From: Antedon bifida
Lineage: Eukaryota; Echinodermata; Crinoidea; Comatulida; Antedonidae
Length of the DNA stretch: 64,000 nucleotides
Reading direction: 5' to 3'
Assembly (NCBI GenBank): GCA_963402885.1
Contig: OY727095.1
Span: 8,623,001-8,687,000, forward strand
In this document: piece by piece, positions 11,329-25,018 of the stretch
Numbering within the stretch: the first letter of the stretch is position 1
How the letters are laid out: every line of letters begins with the position of its first letter
The notes under the pieces: generated by a model
What the model was told of the DNA's origin: nothing
What the model saw: only the letters and a program-made list of their open reading frames with translations
Databases searched by the model: none
Translations under genes and position numbers: made by a program

Positions 11329-13793
11329 TTGTCCCCAACGAAGTCCTACATCTTGCGTTTCAGGCTGTTTGCACGATTGGATTAGGATGAATTACACAAG
11401 ATCATGATTAATTTAAAATTATATTTGGCACGTAATGTTTGTTGAAAAGCACGTAACGCGTGTGCGCAATCCAGTCTTGATTTTTCTAAACTCTAATTTA
11501 TTTTACGATTTCAAATTTGCGACTGGTAATCATTAAAAGAAATTTAAATCTTTAAAATCTTTATCGGCTTAGAGTTTAGATCTTGGATTTACGCCAACTC
11601 ACTTAAAAACATAATTATTATTAACTTGTTTATTTGTCGGGTATTTTAGGCATACATTAGATTATCGGGTAAAACATTCTGATTTAGCACGCAGCAGTAG
11701 AAACCATAAACGAAAACCGCGCTCACTCAACCAACTGGCTTTGTATAACGTCACAAACTTTCACACACAAAAATGACTAAGAATTAATTTTAAATTACAA
11801 TCATTTCACTAAAACACTGTAGTATAACAATCATGACAATGCTAATAACAATAAGACTTATAACAAAACAACTTGTGTTTACCTGTTCTGTTTACTGTCT
11901 TGTTATCTAATTGTCATCTTGGGATTTTAACCTATTAATTAACACTAATTATTTGCTTTAATTAAAAGCACACATCCAGTTTTAATTCGTTTTTACTTAG
12001 TCTCCTATACAAAATTACTATTGTATCCTTTAAGTCTGTCCATTAACACAAGTTGTTATGCGTTTCGGAAACAAGTTGGACTTGTTGAGAAAGGGAAGGG
12101 AACTTATTTGATCCATTGGGACAAAAGTTGGGAATCCAGCCTAATCCACAGTGGAAACAAACAGCAGACTTTAGTAACAGGGATTGTGCAAGTTATGCAG
12201 TACCTGGCTGTGATCCAATCCAACGGCTGTCAATCAATCGAGTTCTTGATCATGGTTTCCTATTAGGACAATTATATTATGAAGTGTTACACAAATAACA
12301 AAATGAACTATTTCATATTGTAATATTGTTGATCAGCAAAACAATATAGATACACCAATGTAGAAAATGCACTGTCAATGTCTAAAATTAGAAAATGCGC
12401 TTAAATACAGTACCAAGCTAATTTGGCGCGCTAAGCTGTCTTGTTCTTTTATTCTCGAAATAGAGGTATCTCAGTTTTAAATAGAGATATTTAGTTGAGA
12501 GATTAAATTGAGAGATTAAATTTTTTACAAATGATCAATGTAACCATTTACCGATATCTATCTAGTACCGTACTATATATAATTTAGGGATTTATCACTT
12601 CCACGAAGCTTTAGTGTATTGTTCTTCTGGAGGTGCAATCTCTATTTAGACAGCACCTTTTATAGAGATAAACAAAAAGATCATAAGTCGTAACCAAATA
12701 TTGAGAGAATGAGTTTTTTGTCAAACTTAAGGCGCATTATATTTCATGCGTTTGCATTAAGCAATTCGAATTCAGATGCAAGAAACACAAAAGAAGATTT
12801 GCCGATATTGATAGAGAATGCAAGAAGCGTGTGCTAGAAAGGAAAAAACCTTACTTGAGGAATGAGAGAAAAATAGGAATGAATTTAAAAATTTCCTAGA
12901 AAGATTAGGCATTGGCCTAAAAAATAATAAATATCTGAGAGGGAACAAAGTGTGCTCATGTTTACTGCTAAATCACACCTCATCCCTTCAGTGAATCATT
13001 AATGTAGGACGATGCTTATTGATATTACATATCTGATCTAAACCCTTCAGAATGAGCAATTGAAATTGTATTATACTGCTTGTCATTTCAGAAGGACAAT
13101 TGGTATACTTTATACCGGCAATCAGTGGTTATATTACGCTATCTCACTCTTGTACGAGTAAGACCAATCATTCTCTTTACGTTCGGTAAAGTCGAGTTAG
13201 TATGTCGTTCGGTTATTGTCTTTAATGAAGAATGTTCAAGGAAATTATTGACACATTTATAAAGCAAAATTACTGGTAGTTTGTCAGTCTGTCCATCAGT
13301 ATGTTATTGGTCGGCTTGTGTTCATATGGTCGTGTTACAGCGCTAAGGTCTGAGGTAAATTAGTAATACAAATTTTAATCCTCTCTATAGTGTCACAATC
13401 CTTATCTTCATAATTATTATTCTCATCATAACGTATTCGTGTCATCATGGTTTTAACAAAATAATCTCTAGATATAAAAATATCGAAATATCACTGTTCA
13501 ATACATCAAAATAATTTATTCGGACCAATAAAATTTACTGTATTTACATTATACAAAATGTACACACTATGTACAAGTATATAAATTATAACTTTGGCAT
13601 AACAAAGCAAAACATAACAATACCATTTTTACATTAAAATAATGTTTACGTTACTTAATTTAGTTGAACTGAAGTGGTGCTGTTTGTTTTACCTCATTAT
13701 ACATTTGTAACGCGTTTATGTATTTAAAAACGTGATGGCGCTGAAGAGAAATATAGGCCTAACTAGTGCATGAATTGTAAAGCATTTTGAAAG
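11329..13793. other. Non-coding 3' flank of peptide gene B
   Basis: Overlapping frames of 60-81 codons at 12021-12298 have no recognisable features. Otherwise AT-rich. Confidence 0.55.
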
Positions 13794-13799
13794 TTTATT
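13794..13799 (-). promoter_or_regulatory. Polyadenylation signal of peptide gene B
   Basis: AATAAA on the minus strand, about 50 nt beyond the stop codon of gene B. It is seen directly; use is inferred. Confidence 0.5.
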
Positions 13800-13849
13800 C
13801 TATAATAATTTAGATAAATAAAGTTATTGATGAAGAATAGATAACTGTT

Positions 13850-15809
13850 TTATACTCGTTTGCAAACTGGCGTTGGTTTAAACTGAGATAAATTGTTAAT
13901 TTTCTTGATGACGTAAACGCATTTGAAACCTGAGCAACACTCGGAAAGATTCTGAAGCCACCCTCGTCCACCCATCCCGCAAGCTTGAGTGTCTTTATCT
14001 GTTAAACAGGATTTCTGTGGAGGAAGAAATTTAGAATTAGTTATAAAAATATATACATAGATTTTTGGAAAGTATGCCTCATGAACCAGTGACGCATAGG
14101 CCTAAACACAAATGCTGCGCGCCGACAAAAATACATCTATTATTTATCTATTTTCATAGCGAGTGCAATGTTTTTTCATACAGACATAACTGTTAAAAGG
14201 AATAAAAGAAAATCTTCGAAAGAAATTGATACCAACATTCTATATACTGTAATGCCAGAACGACTCTTTATATTTTCAAAGACTTGACTTGCATAATACA
14301 AAACAAACATGATTGGATCATTGGAATACATTAATACATTGTATTATATTACTAATAACATAATGATTGTCAACATTATGTATGTTTTGATTACATTTCA
14401 ACGTATTTCATTTCAATTACAGCATTCGATTGAAACATAGTAATGCATCTTTTATTATAGCGAAATGATTGTTCTCATAAACGATTTTGTTTCAGTTTAG
14501 AATTACAGATAAAACCGGGCATGCAATTATCATATCCTTCGACCAACATTACACTGAAGTACACGAATCAACTGTTTCTTTTAATATAGGTGTAGACCTA
14601 AGTCGCGAAACCCTCTGAAATAATTGTCTGATCATACGAAAGAAATCTATAGAAAACTAATTCTTCGGCTATCCACTGTAGAAATTTAAAATCAAGTAGT
14701 CGATAAATCATAAAGCAAGTAGTTCTATAAATCACAAATAAGATCGTAGGAAATGTCCTATTTGAACGGTACGGTCAAAGATAGCAAAGCAGAAACCAGA
14801 CAAATATACGTTTTGTGTCTGGATATTTTGTAACATCAATCTTGTTTACCGTATTTTTAGAGGTTTCACAACATTAGGCGCTATATAAATCCAGGATATT
14901 ATTATTATTTTTAATGGGGTATATATTGGAAACTAAACTAATACACTTTTTTTGTATTTAAACATATTTATTTTATAGTAGGCTACATGACTTGAGTATA
15001 GTAATCTTGTCTCATTAACATGCAATCCTAACGCAGAAAATGTAATGAACTTATTGGCTAAATACTTGTAACTAAATACACACTTGTAAAAGATCCGTTA
15101 AAGCAGTATCTAAAGACCATTAGTTTATCGTTATTATATCCAGGTCAGGATTTTCTATATAGATTATGCCTAAACTAAGGTCTAACGTAAGATGATTAGT
15201 TTATAGGCATCAAGAGAGAATTGGCAAACACGAGATAACCACTACAGCACGCGTAATTTATGACGTAATGTAATTACGCATTCTGTATTGCATAAATTGT
15301 ATTGAATTTGTAAAATTACTTTGACCGGACAAAATTAAGTCGGGAGTATAATTGAAATTCTTTTCTCTATTGGAGTTAAATACAACTCTTTAATCGGTTT
15401 AACGTGTACTGCGTTCAGATTGAAACAATTCGGAGTTGTATCGGACGAACATCGGGCTAATTATATCGGAGAGGGTTCGGACTAATTATAAATGGAGTTA
15501 GTGCCACTGAGGTATATAAGAGAGCACGTCTGATTTAATTATGATTATTTTGTCTTAACTTTAGTGCGTGTGAACGGACCTTAAGATTTAATCAACATTT
15601 TCTTAAATTAAGGCATTAATTAAAACATTGGTACGTACCCGTGAACCAATTCCCGACGCCTTCCAACTGTTTCTTGTGTTCGGCGCTCTGCCTTTTCCGA
15701 ACCCCCTTGATCTTTGCTTAGCCGCCTCAGAAGGAGATAGAAGAACAGATAAAAGTGTTGCGACTAAACAAACTGTTATCACATATCGTGTTGTACAGGT
15801 AACTGCCAT
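13850..15809 (-). CDS. Secreted six-cysteine knottin-like peptide precursor B (two coding exons)
   Basis: Spliced minus-strand gene. Coding exons are 15639-15809 (57 codons) and 13850-14014 (54 codons plus TAA), with an intron of 1,624 bp, donor GTACGT and acceptor CCTCCACAG, in phase 0. The 111-residue product has an N-terminal hydrophobic stretch (VITVCLVATLLSVLL) ending SPSEA-A, the likely signal-peptidase site. A strongly basic, glycine-rich pro-region follows. Exon 2 has cysteines spaced C-x8-C-x13-CC-x4-C-x18-C, identical to gene A, with WLQNLSECCSGFKCV and a terminal TPVCKRV. Over the cysteine module about one third of residues match A. The start is supported by an acceptor (TTTATTTCTAG) 16 nt before the ATG, so the in-frame ATG at 15845 is probably not used. 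AATAAA (13794-13799) lies about 50 nt past the stop. The role is unknown; secretion and disulfide folding are inferred. Confidence 0.85.
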
Positions 15810-15825
15810 TTTAAGAATTTTAAAT

Positions 15826-16442
15826 CTAGAAATAAAGCAAAACATAAATATAAAGACAGATTACATTAATATATTACGGTACAAAATAGAGTTACTAGAG
15901 CATTGGTTTAAATATCACAGTGAAGACATCAGAGAAAATCTTAGCGGCGCTTAAAAAAAATAACTGCGCTTTTAGCTGAACCAAATGAATTTAACCAATT
16001 TCCTATCTTAAAAAAAGCGCGCATGTGTAATTTGTTGCAATGGGCAAAAGCCCTAACCAATTACAACAATAATTATTATTCAATTCTTCAACTTTCTTAC
16101 CAAGATTTTGTAGTTTTGCCAAAACAGCAACGGAGCTTCCTCACAAGTTGTTTAGTTTTCAACGGACCTGGCAGCGCTTGCTCTGTAGGGTGAACTGTGA
16201 CTAACAAGAGGAATACTATAGATCTTATATATGTTGCGGAGGTTGTAAGGCTAATTATCAAGTCATATTAACCACCAATAGGAAGGCTTGAGCTGTTGAG
16301 GCTTATTGTAACAGTATTAAGCGAGAGTTAATGCCAAAAGAATCCTCGGGGATTATGACCAAGTTAATCCATTCGCTTCTCGCTGCAGCTCGCACATTTA
16401 AAAATTTTAACAAAGTTTATATACTTTACATAAAATTAAACG
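15826..16442. other. 5' flank of peptide gene B
   Basis: Expected to hold the promoter and upstream non-coding exon of gene B. Nothing definite is seen. The plus-strand 108-codon frame at 15628-15954 is largely antisense to the signal-peptide exon. Confidence 0.4.
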
Positions 16443-16690
16443 ATTGGAATTAATATTCGTAGGCCACAGTAGAACCCCTACGTTGGAACACTTTTCCGAG
16501 AAGCGAACAAGGGGAAATGTTTCTGCCAATTCCTCTCCACTCCTATTAAAGGTACCTGTAAACTTTAATAATTAAAAAGATTGGAATTAATATTTGTAGG
16601 GAGACCACAGTAGAACCGCTTACCTCCGTTGAAACACTTTTGAGAGAAGCGAACAAGGGGAAATATATATTTTCTGGCAATTCCTATTCC
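16443..16690. repeat. Tandem duplication of a diverged interspersed repeat
   Basis: Two copies, about 137 bp apart: ATTGGAATTAATATTCGTAG / ...TTTGTAGG, CCACAGTAGAACC, GTTG(G/A)AACACTTTT, GAGAAGCGAACAAGGGGAAA and GGCAATTCCT/GCCAATTCCT. No gene is seen. Confidence 0.7.
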
Positions 16691-19600
16691 CTTTAATTCA
16701 GTACAGAAGAAGGGGTTCTATTTATTAGGCACCAAGGCACTGTATTTTTGCAATCATTATAGGACCTAGCACAGAAAATATCCGTTATATATTAGTGGTA
16801 TGTTTATGAAGCCTAAAAATAATAGACGTGGGTGTCGAATTACTGAAATATTAATATTAAAACACCGTATTATTTATTAAAAAAAGATATTATCACTTGA
16901 AGAGGTTGTCAATTTACGACATGCTTAAGATAACATCATTTAAGTCAATGTTCTCTATTTTGTGTTATTACTTATCAGTTCTGATTTCAACGTTGTTTAT
17001 ACAATGATTTTGAATCTACCGACTTGTCTCATTACTTTTCAGGGCATATCCACTACTAATTCAAAAATCCTTTGCTTATAAACGCATTTGTTTTTACTGA
17101 AGTATATCAAGCATTCACAGTAAAGTTAAGCAGTAATTAAATATAACGTATATCACCACATTAAATTGTTGCGATAGTGATATATTTTTTTTTTATATAG
17201 TAACATATCTGTACAGAGTATTCTGGTGTTGGAAATAGAAACAGAAAAATAATATAATTATGGCGCGCCAAACTGCCATTTCTATTGTAATTACAGATTT
17301 ATTATAGAAACCTTACTAAGTGACAGCTTTGCGCTCCATAGATTTATCTAAAAAAAAGGCAACTTTTTGTGGCTACACTGCTCTCCTTTAGTCTCTTAGT
17401 AAAAAGAGCCAAGTAAAGACCACGCCAAAATGCGAATCACACCCACAGAATTGTGCAATGTACCGCGAACACAATAATGGTTATTATCCATTACCTGTTT
17501 TATTTTGCCTTGTAAAATTAATTAAAAGGACAAAATATTGCTGTTATTTTAAAATAAGATGTATTCAGCTATTATAAACCTCTTAAAACAGTCTATAGGC
17601 AATAACACCTGATATAGTAACTTGAATAGTTCACTATTATAGTATTTGGTCAGCTTACAATAATTAGCGTAAAGCTAATTTATCTATTAATGCCACGCCA
17701 ACACATATCAGCCGGTTAATTAAAAAATGTCAGTCAATCTGCAGATACTTTTTAATAAGAAAATAAATCTTTGTTTTTATGAATCGCAAACACATATAAA
17801 TCACAAAATTTGTAAAAACTTTTTGATTCATTATTTGCGATGTGATTTCAAGGCCTCAACGGTATCAAATAATATGTGATCTTAATCAGAAAAGAGTGCA
17901 ATTTCACTTTTCCCTGATCTCAACCAATAATACTAACATTAATTACTAATATAATTAATATTAAATAAAGAAATTATATTTAAGTAAAAAAAGACTGAAC
18001 CCAGAAAGCAAAAACGTGTTGTTCCGTCTAAACAATTAAAAAAAAACCACTGTAACACAAAAATGAACCTGTATTCGAAATGAACCATAACAAATACAAT
18101 TGCTAAACTAGATTAAATCAAATTGTACTTATATGGAACGATAATTCATAATTGACCTACTAATGATAAATAAATTTCATTTCTGATAAGTAAATAACGG
18201 TTGTATAGTTGCTTTTTCAGTGCTGTTAAAACTTTCTGTCAATGTAGTATCTGTTCAGGACGTAGCTGCAGGCCTACTTGAGGAATTGAAATCTTATTAA
18301 ATACAAACAATCAAAGAACATTTTTGTCAGAATTCTCTTCATTCTTATGATGTCAGTATTCAATTACAACAGTTATTACAGAACCTTGGAAAGTGGATGG
18401 TCTTTGATTAGAAAGTAGATAAAGTGACCTTTTGAAAGTTGACCTTTCTTAATACATTAATGAGATGTTACGTAAAGTCGTTACAATGTGACGCAATACA
18501 AACGCGTTAACACCTCAGAGTACGTTGACTTACCGAACAAAAATATTATTACAACTCCTTAATTGATAAATTTGTTTGAAGGTTTTTGTTAATGTTCGCA
18601 CTTGCTTTTTATTTTTCTTGACACGACTCGGCGAATAATTGAAATAAACATGAGGTGTTTCACAAATGAGCCGCAAACATTAGAATGGATAACTATCTCG
18701 GCAGCTGATAATCTGGTTTAAGTTTTTTGTATTAGAATAATATCTACAAAATGAAAGACACCTATTGTGCATGGGTCAAGCATGGATCAAGTCAATAGTC
18801 TTTTACTCCTCAATTTTTTCAAGTTCAGGCAAATAAATATAATAATAATAATTATAAAGTGACATTGTCTTGGTTGAGATAAAGTCCACGCTCTACCTTG
18901 ATATTTTGTACCACTTAGAACAAATTAAAATTAGAGCTCTAGATGAACAAGTGTCGCTATTTTGAGAATGTATTGTTTTCCATTATAATAGACCTATATT
19001 ATCAACGCCAATTTCACCGAACAGGTGAGATATAAATGATTATCACAATGACCTAATTAATAGATAGGCACGACGTATGATATATGCTTATATAATAACT
19101 TTTTATATAACACTTTAACACGCTAAAATAATAACAATAATGGACTAAATATAGTCATAATTTATTTGTCATTTGGCTATAAATAAAAACATGCTTTGGT
19201 CGATGACCACCAGGTGTTTTCTTTGTATTCATTGGCTTCTTATGCAAGACATTGGTCTTAGAATTTTAAATTGTGAATACAATAATTGCCACCGATAAAT
19301 GCTGGCCTGCGAAAGACATTTCTTGGCGTACGTATTCGGTCGCAAACCCGTATAATTGGTGTCAACCACGCTCTAATTACTATTAGGCCTAACCGACGTA
19401 CTATAACCGTGTCATTTTGTCACGTCAGATCGAGTTTTAGTATCGACGGTTTAATGTTTTATAATGTTCAGCTCAGCTCCCAAGGGTTAGTACGATTTAT
19501 AAGGTGTTACACCAGTCATTATTGTAGCTTCTCACAAATCTTTTCTCTACGTCTTGCCCTCCGTAAGCTTCTAAAAGATTAAGGGCAATGTGTGGCGCTC

Positions 19601-21995
19601 ACTTACTATGATCTTCGTTTCCGTTCTGAGGGAGCGTCAACACGGTGATGAGAAGTTTTTTAAAAAGTTGACAGGTAATTCCACGTATTTGGCCAAATTA
19701 TTCTCTGGTGTTTTCTATCAGTAGATACCATATTTTTTCATGTTTCGGTAATGATTTCAAGATTGCTTGGCATGTCAACACACGTAGTTGACATAAGAGA
19801 AAATTAAGACCAGTTTAACAACAGTTAGGCAGCACCAGATGGCGTATTCGACTGGTTCCAATTTTGAGAACATCTATCTACTCAAATCCGCACGTGCTTC
19901 TAGTTAACTGATCAAAACAAACCTGTCGAATACTCGTTAATTCGTTTATACAAGTGTGTTTCGTTCGTTTCCGTATTTTAACTTTTGATTTCACTTTGAT
20001 GTTTCGTATTTAATATCAAAGGAATTATGTATTAGCTGAGTAAAAAGTTGTGAAGTGTTATTACATATGCAATTACCTTAAGAAAGCAGAACCGGAAATA
20101 CCACAGGTTTTTTCCTCTAATTAATGGGTTTTTTTATCCTGGTAATTTCCGCGCACCCTTTGAATGACGTCATAACTTAATTTGTCCAAAGACACTCTAA
20201 TACTCTTGTTTCAATTAACTATTGACCTTTATATATTATTCTTAATAATTATGTTTGGTTTAGTTTAAAATCATCTGGAGTGATATTAAAACCGTCTAAC
20301 TAAGTAGTGAATGCTTTGGTGCAATGGACAATGCCGTTAATATCTCTACCCGTTATAAAATGTAGGCCTATATCTATGAATACAATCAAGTGTTAGGATG
20401 ATAGGATAGTGGTAGAATATTACATAAAAGTGGTGTCAAACCCGGGTTATCAAACAGGCGCCATGTGACGTAGGCCTACAGTAAAAGGAATCCTTTTCTC
20501 TGACACTAATCGGGGGACACTATTAGAAAGTTTCTCGGGAAATGCATTTTTAAACACTACACTCGGAGGTGTCCCTTTTATTGGCTCCACTTTGTATTCA
20601 GATTTATTAAAGCAGGTTTAAATACTGAAATGTCAAAAGTAATCGTTAATTTGTCTTTTTGTTGATGTGTTTATTAGAATATGATAGTCTGTAAACAGCT
20701 TAAATGTTGCTTTTTACTTCCGCTATGATATAATAAACACCTACACATTTTAGATGTTAATACGTTTTATCGTCTTTATCTGTTTCTTTGTGTCTCGGGG
20801 ACGTGCCATACGTCACTTTTTTGTAATTATTCTTGAAAAATATTTGTTCGTGTCTCACTCAATGTGTCTGATGACGTCACGTACCAGACGGTATGTGATT
20901 ATTGAAATTTTGAAAAAATCAAGAAAAAAATCAATAAATATTATATGGCATTTTTCTGTAGATGGTAATCGTGTATATACATTCAGTTTTGCAATTTTTT
21001 TTAAACAGTTATTTCAGAAAATCCGTAGCTAAGAAACTGATGATTTTTTAGGTCCGGTTAAATTCGAGCGGGTGTACTCGATTGCACGAGTCGTACAGGC
21101 ACTGTGACGCCCAGCAACATGCTTGTTAATGTTAAGTCATAAAGTTTGGACGCGCTTCGTCACTCTACTATTATTACTCGACACAGGTTAGATGACGTCA
21201 TTGGATTCGAACTTGTAAGCCAATGTATGGAAAAAATTTCCTCACTACCACAGATTAGCTTTATTTTTTGTTGACGTATTTCCATATCTTTACTGCTGTA
21301 CACATTGTAGACCCTAACTACTGTAGCATCTATCACTGATTATGGTAATTGAATCGAAGTCGAATTTCGTTCAGTAACGTGTTTTGATTCGGTCATTCTC
21401 TAATAGAGATCATATCGACATTAAACAGTAAATACCGCTATTCGCCGGTAATAATTATAAAAAGCAATTAGTTCATTCACTAATGAACAATGTACTTTGC
21501 GATAATTTAGAAGGAACAGTAGACATTTTAACACCGATTAACTTAAATTGACATTTACTGTTCATCTGTTAACAAACGTACATAGCAGTTTGAAATACAC
21601 AGTTATAATGTTATTGAATACAATTTAGTCGATCAATGTAACTTAAGACGATTGCCTCGATCACAATGAAATTATAGAGAATGTTGCTCGTTACAATGAA
21701 CAATCTTTGTTCAGATTTCAATATGTATTAACCTTTGTATATAAAGTACAGTGCTGTAGCCTATTTGCAAAAAAACCCCCAAAAAACAAGTTGCTATGTT
21801 TTTTAAACACGTCGTTGTTGCTAACTGGACAGCAATGTGACCTCGCGTCATGCTTTATTGCATGTCAGACCCGAAAGTTCACTGTTTGTCTAAAAAACAT
21901 TGGCCTAAGACGACCTAGGCTAAGTTTACGGCTCTACGCGGTTGAAATCAAGTATTGCAGGCGATGATTGTACACTGCATGGTCCATGGGAGGTA
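16691..21995. other. Long gene-poor stretch
   Basis: No transposon of the families above apart from one short palindrome. A 92-codon plus-strand frame at 20754-21032 begins with a signal-peptide-like MLIRFIVFICFFVSRGRA just after a possible acceptor, but is unsupported otherwise. Confidence 0.5.
17885..17918. repeat. Short palindromic motif (CCAGGGAAGA family), second copy
   Basis: ATCAGAAAAGAGTGC, AATTTCAC, TTTTCCCTGAT: imperfect arms around the same AATTTCAC core as at 5170. Confidence 0.55.
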
Positions 21996-22140
21996 TTTTT
22001 AGTCGCGTGGACGCGACTCTATAGTTCACTATGTCGGTCGGTCTGTCGGTCTGTCGGTCTGTCGGTCTGTCGGTCTGTCTGTCGGTCCGGTATCACTATG
22101 CATAGCACGCGACTTAATGGCTGTTGGCCTTGTTTTATCC
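21996..22140 (+). mobile_element. TCGG-microsatellite element, copy 2
   Basis: TTTTTAGTCGCGTGGACGCG, GTTCACTATG, a run of GTCGGTCT repeats, GGTATCACTATGCATAGCAC, GCGACTTAATGGCTGTTGGC. Nearly identical in plan to copy 1 in the opposite orientation. Open frames across it come from the tetranucleotide run. Confidence 0.78.
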
Positions 22141-22995
22141 AATGTGAAGCGTATAGACATTCGGTTTGTGTCTTTAGGAGTATTGTTGTTGATAATGAAT
22201 TTAAAGTTTCATTAAATGGCATTTGGTCAAAAAGAAAAGAACAAACACATTTAAGAAATTCTACTTGCACGTTATGTTTGTATATTTTGCAATTTTCAAC
22301 CATAATTTTAACAAACAAATGTTGATTTGATTTAGATTTGTTCCGGTTTCAAATTAAATGGTAATATTTCGTTCAATTTTTGACTCTTGACTGTCTGACT
22401 TTAATGCATGTGTCATACCTATTCTATGATATTATCTTGTTTGTTAGATTCGCGTCACAAATAGTCTCGAGCAGCTGACAACTAAAATGGTGGATTTAAT
22501 ACAACCTAAAATTAAAAAATTGATAGTGTAAAGCCATAAGGTTTGGTAAACAAAACGAGGAAATTGATTAACTTAAAAAGAAAATAAAATCATTAGGCCT
22601 ATTATAGATATTATCTCTAAAAGGTAATTAATTGTTTTTAGAGATTTTTTTAAAGGAATGTTGTCTAGACGCAATAACCGTTGTCTACGTAACGGAATAT
22701 CAATAATCGTTAAATGAACTGTATGATATGAATAAATAATTCTATAAAAAGAAGTAAAAGATTAAAATACTTATTAAGTACTGTAACTGTATTGGATTAG
22801 GTATTTTTTTTATTAAATATTTCCGTTTGAATATATTCTTACAGATTCTTGGAATTGGCAGTCACATTGGGTTCATTTAGTCTACTTGTCTTGCCATTTT
22901 CCTGGATTATTTTAAATTGATTTGTTATGTCTGATTGTCAGATGACCCATATAAGTCTCAATAAAGTGTATAAAGTATAATGTGAAAGTTATATA
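22141..22995. other. Non-coding, nothing recognised
   Basis: AT-rich sequence between a TCGG element and a MITE. Confidence 0.55.
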
Positions 22996-23307
22996 TTAAA
23001 GATATATTGACCACCTGAATTTTTTTTTTACATTTTTTGTTGTTGAATATGCCATTTTTACGTCACATAATAGTTATCCATTTTGAACAAAAATTGAATC
23101 TAAAACAAAATTATTTGCCTGAAATAATTGTAATTTAAATTGGCTGCCAGTCAGTGGGTTTTTGGTTAAATTTGACAATTTATTTTGTCATTTTATTACG
23201 TTTATTACGGAAGGGATTAACTTTATTAAAACTACAAAATAACCTATTCAAATTCTGATTTAATTAATCTTCATTTTTCATGTTTTTGGGGGACAATCAT
23301 CTTTAAG
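22996..23307 (-). mobile_element. MITE family 3, copy 2 (inverted)
   Basis: Reverse orientation relative to the other two copies, bounded by TTAAAGATATATTG and GGGGGACAATCATCTTTAA. The interior contains the complement of the TTGCTTTAAATTACAG and GGCAGCCAATTT blocks. TTAA is present at both borders. Confidence 0.78.
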
Positions 23308-24451
23308 GTGGATATTTATTCCATGTTATTTAATTATAAATTGAATACAATCAACATCTCGGTTTCATACAAATTTCTTTTATTGCATATTTCTTTTTGC
23401 GAAAAATGTATCTGTCACTATTAATTATTATTTAGTATGTTAACAAATTATAATTATTTTAATTAAGTCGAGCGATTGACACATATTTAGCATTCATATG
23501 ATATTTACGTGTAATCACATAATGACGGATTATTGTCTGTTAGCCGATATTGGTCGATAACTGATATACAAACAAAGTCTAAATCTATTCATCTGATAAT
23601 GGATTCCTACCAAGTGTACTGCAGTACAAATTATTATAGAAATAGATGCAATAAATCAGTTTACCGTAAAACCTTATATTTTCGCGGACCATAATTGTTT
23701 GTAATTCGAAAAAAATGTAGGCCTACAGTATTTTTCTATAAAAGATACGATAAATCACAAAATTATAATTGGTCTTTATTTTGTGAGCTCTGAATTTTCG
23801 CTATCAATTTTTACATTATTTGCAAAGATAGCAGAGTTAAGAATCCGCGAAAATTAATAGCGTTATAAATGCCACTGAACTGAATCAGGAAAGTTAATAC
23901 AATCGTCGCTGTTTGAGTTAATTGCGCTCATGCATTGATAACGATGCTCTCAAGTGGATATTTATATTAGTCTAATAGTCTTTCCATTTGTACCAATAAA
24001 TTTAATAACAATATTATATAAACAGCAATTTTATAATGACCACCTGTGTGCACATGTGATGATTTTATTCCGTGATGTGACCTGCAGTTAATTGCTCGGC
24101 GATGTTTTACATTGAAAACATTACGTGGTATTTATCAACCGCCTGAGTCGGACCTGACTGCGCAAAAATGTAAAGGCACGCACTGATTTGAAATAGCCAT
24201 TAAGAATGATTATATAATATGTTGATCGATGATAGAGTATTCAAAATAAAGATGATAAGAAATAAGACTTCGAAAGGAAATCTGCCCTATGATATGCAAA
24301 CATAAAAAAAACTAATTTAACATTTGAAAAAAGATAATTAGCAGTTTGTATATTTATCTTAACGTGCGCTTAATGCTGCTTGCCAAGCTCACGTCAATTG
24401 TACTGTATTTACCATGTTTAATCACTCGCGATATTATTATGTAATGTATTT
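23308..24451. other. Non-coding, nothing recognised
   Basis: AT-rich sequence between two inverted copies of MITE family 3. Confidence 0.55.
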
Positions 24452-24778
24452 TTAAAGATGTATTGTTCTCAAAAACATGAAAAATAAAGATTATTAAAAA
24501 TAGATTATTTTGTAGTTTTAATAAAGTTAATCACTTACATAAAAACAAAAATAATAATAATGTTTTCACTTATAAAATAACATAATAAATGGTTAAATTC
24601 AACCAAAAATCCAGTAGCTGGCAGCCAATTTGATTATTTTTTGCTTTAAATTACAGTTTTTTCAGGTTTAGATTCAATTTTTGGTCAAAGTGTGTAACTA
24701 GTATGTGACATTAAAATAGCATATTCAACAAAAACATTTAAAAAAATTACTTTTTCAGGGGAACAATATATCTTTAAG
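24452..24778 (+). mobile_element. MITE family 3, copy 3
   Basis: The most complete copy: TTAAAGATGTATTGTTCTC at the left, GGGGAACAATATATCTTTAA at the right. The TTAA borders and inverted termini resemble piggyBac-type target use. There is no coding capacity. Confidence 0.8.
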
Positions 24779-25018
24779 AACATGTGTGTAAACGTACATG
24801 TATTCCCTTTAAACAATAACCGGTAACATCAAAATGAACTGTTTTTAAGTATTACATTTTTTGTAGGCACTTTCAGAACAAGCTCTGCTTTTTGAAAACA
24901 GTGCCTCCTTCATTTACGTTGTAAGAAAATAAATTTATGAATGAAGGAAATAAAATGTTATTTTGATTGATTGATTGTGTACCGAGAATTACAAAACGTA
25001 TGATAAACATTATGGAAA

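Noticed and set aside
15509-15520. TATA-like GGTATATAAGAG on the plus strand
   Set aside because: It lies inside the intron of gene B on the opposite strand and leads to no recognisable gene.
15628-15954. 108-codon plus-strand open frame
   Set aside because: Largely antisense to the signal-peptide exon of peptide gene B; no features of its own.
21942-22325. 127- and 99-codon frames on opposite strands
   Set aside because: Created by the TCGG/TCTG tetranucleotide run, which is open in several frames.
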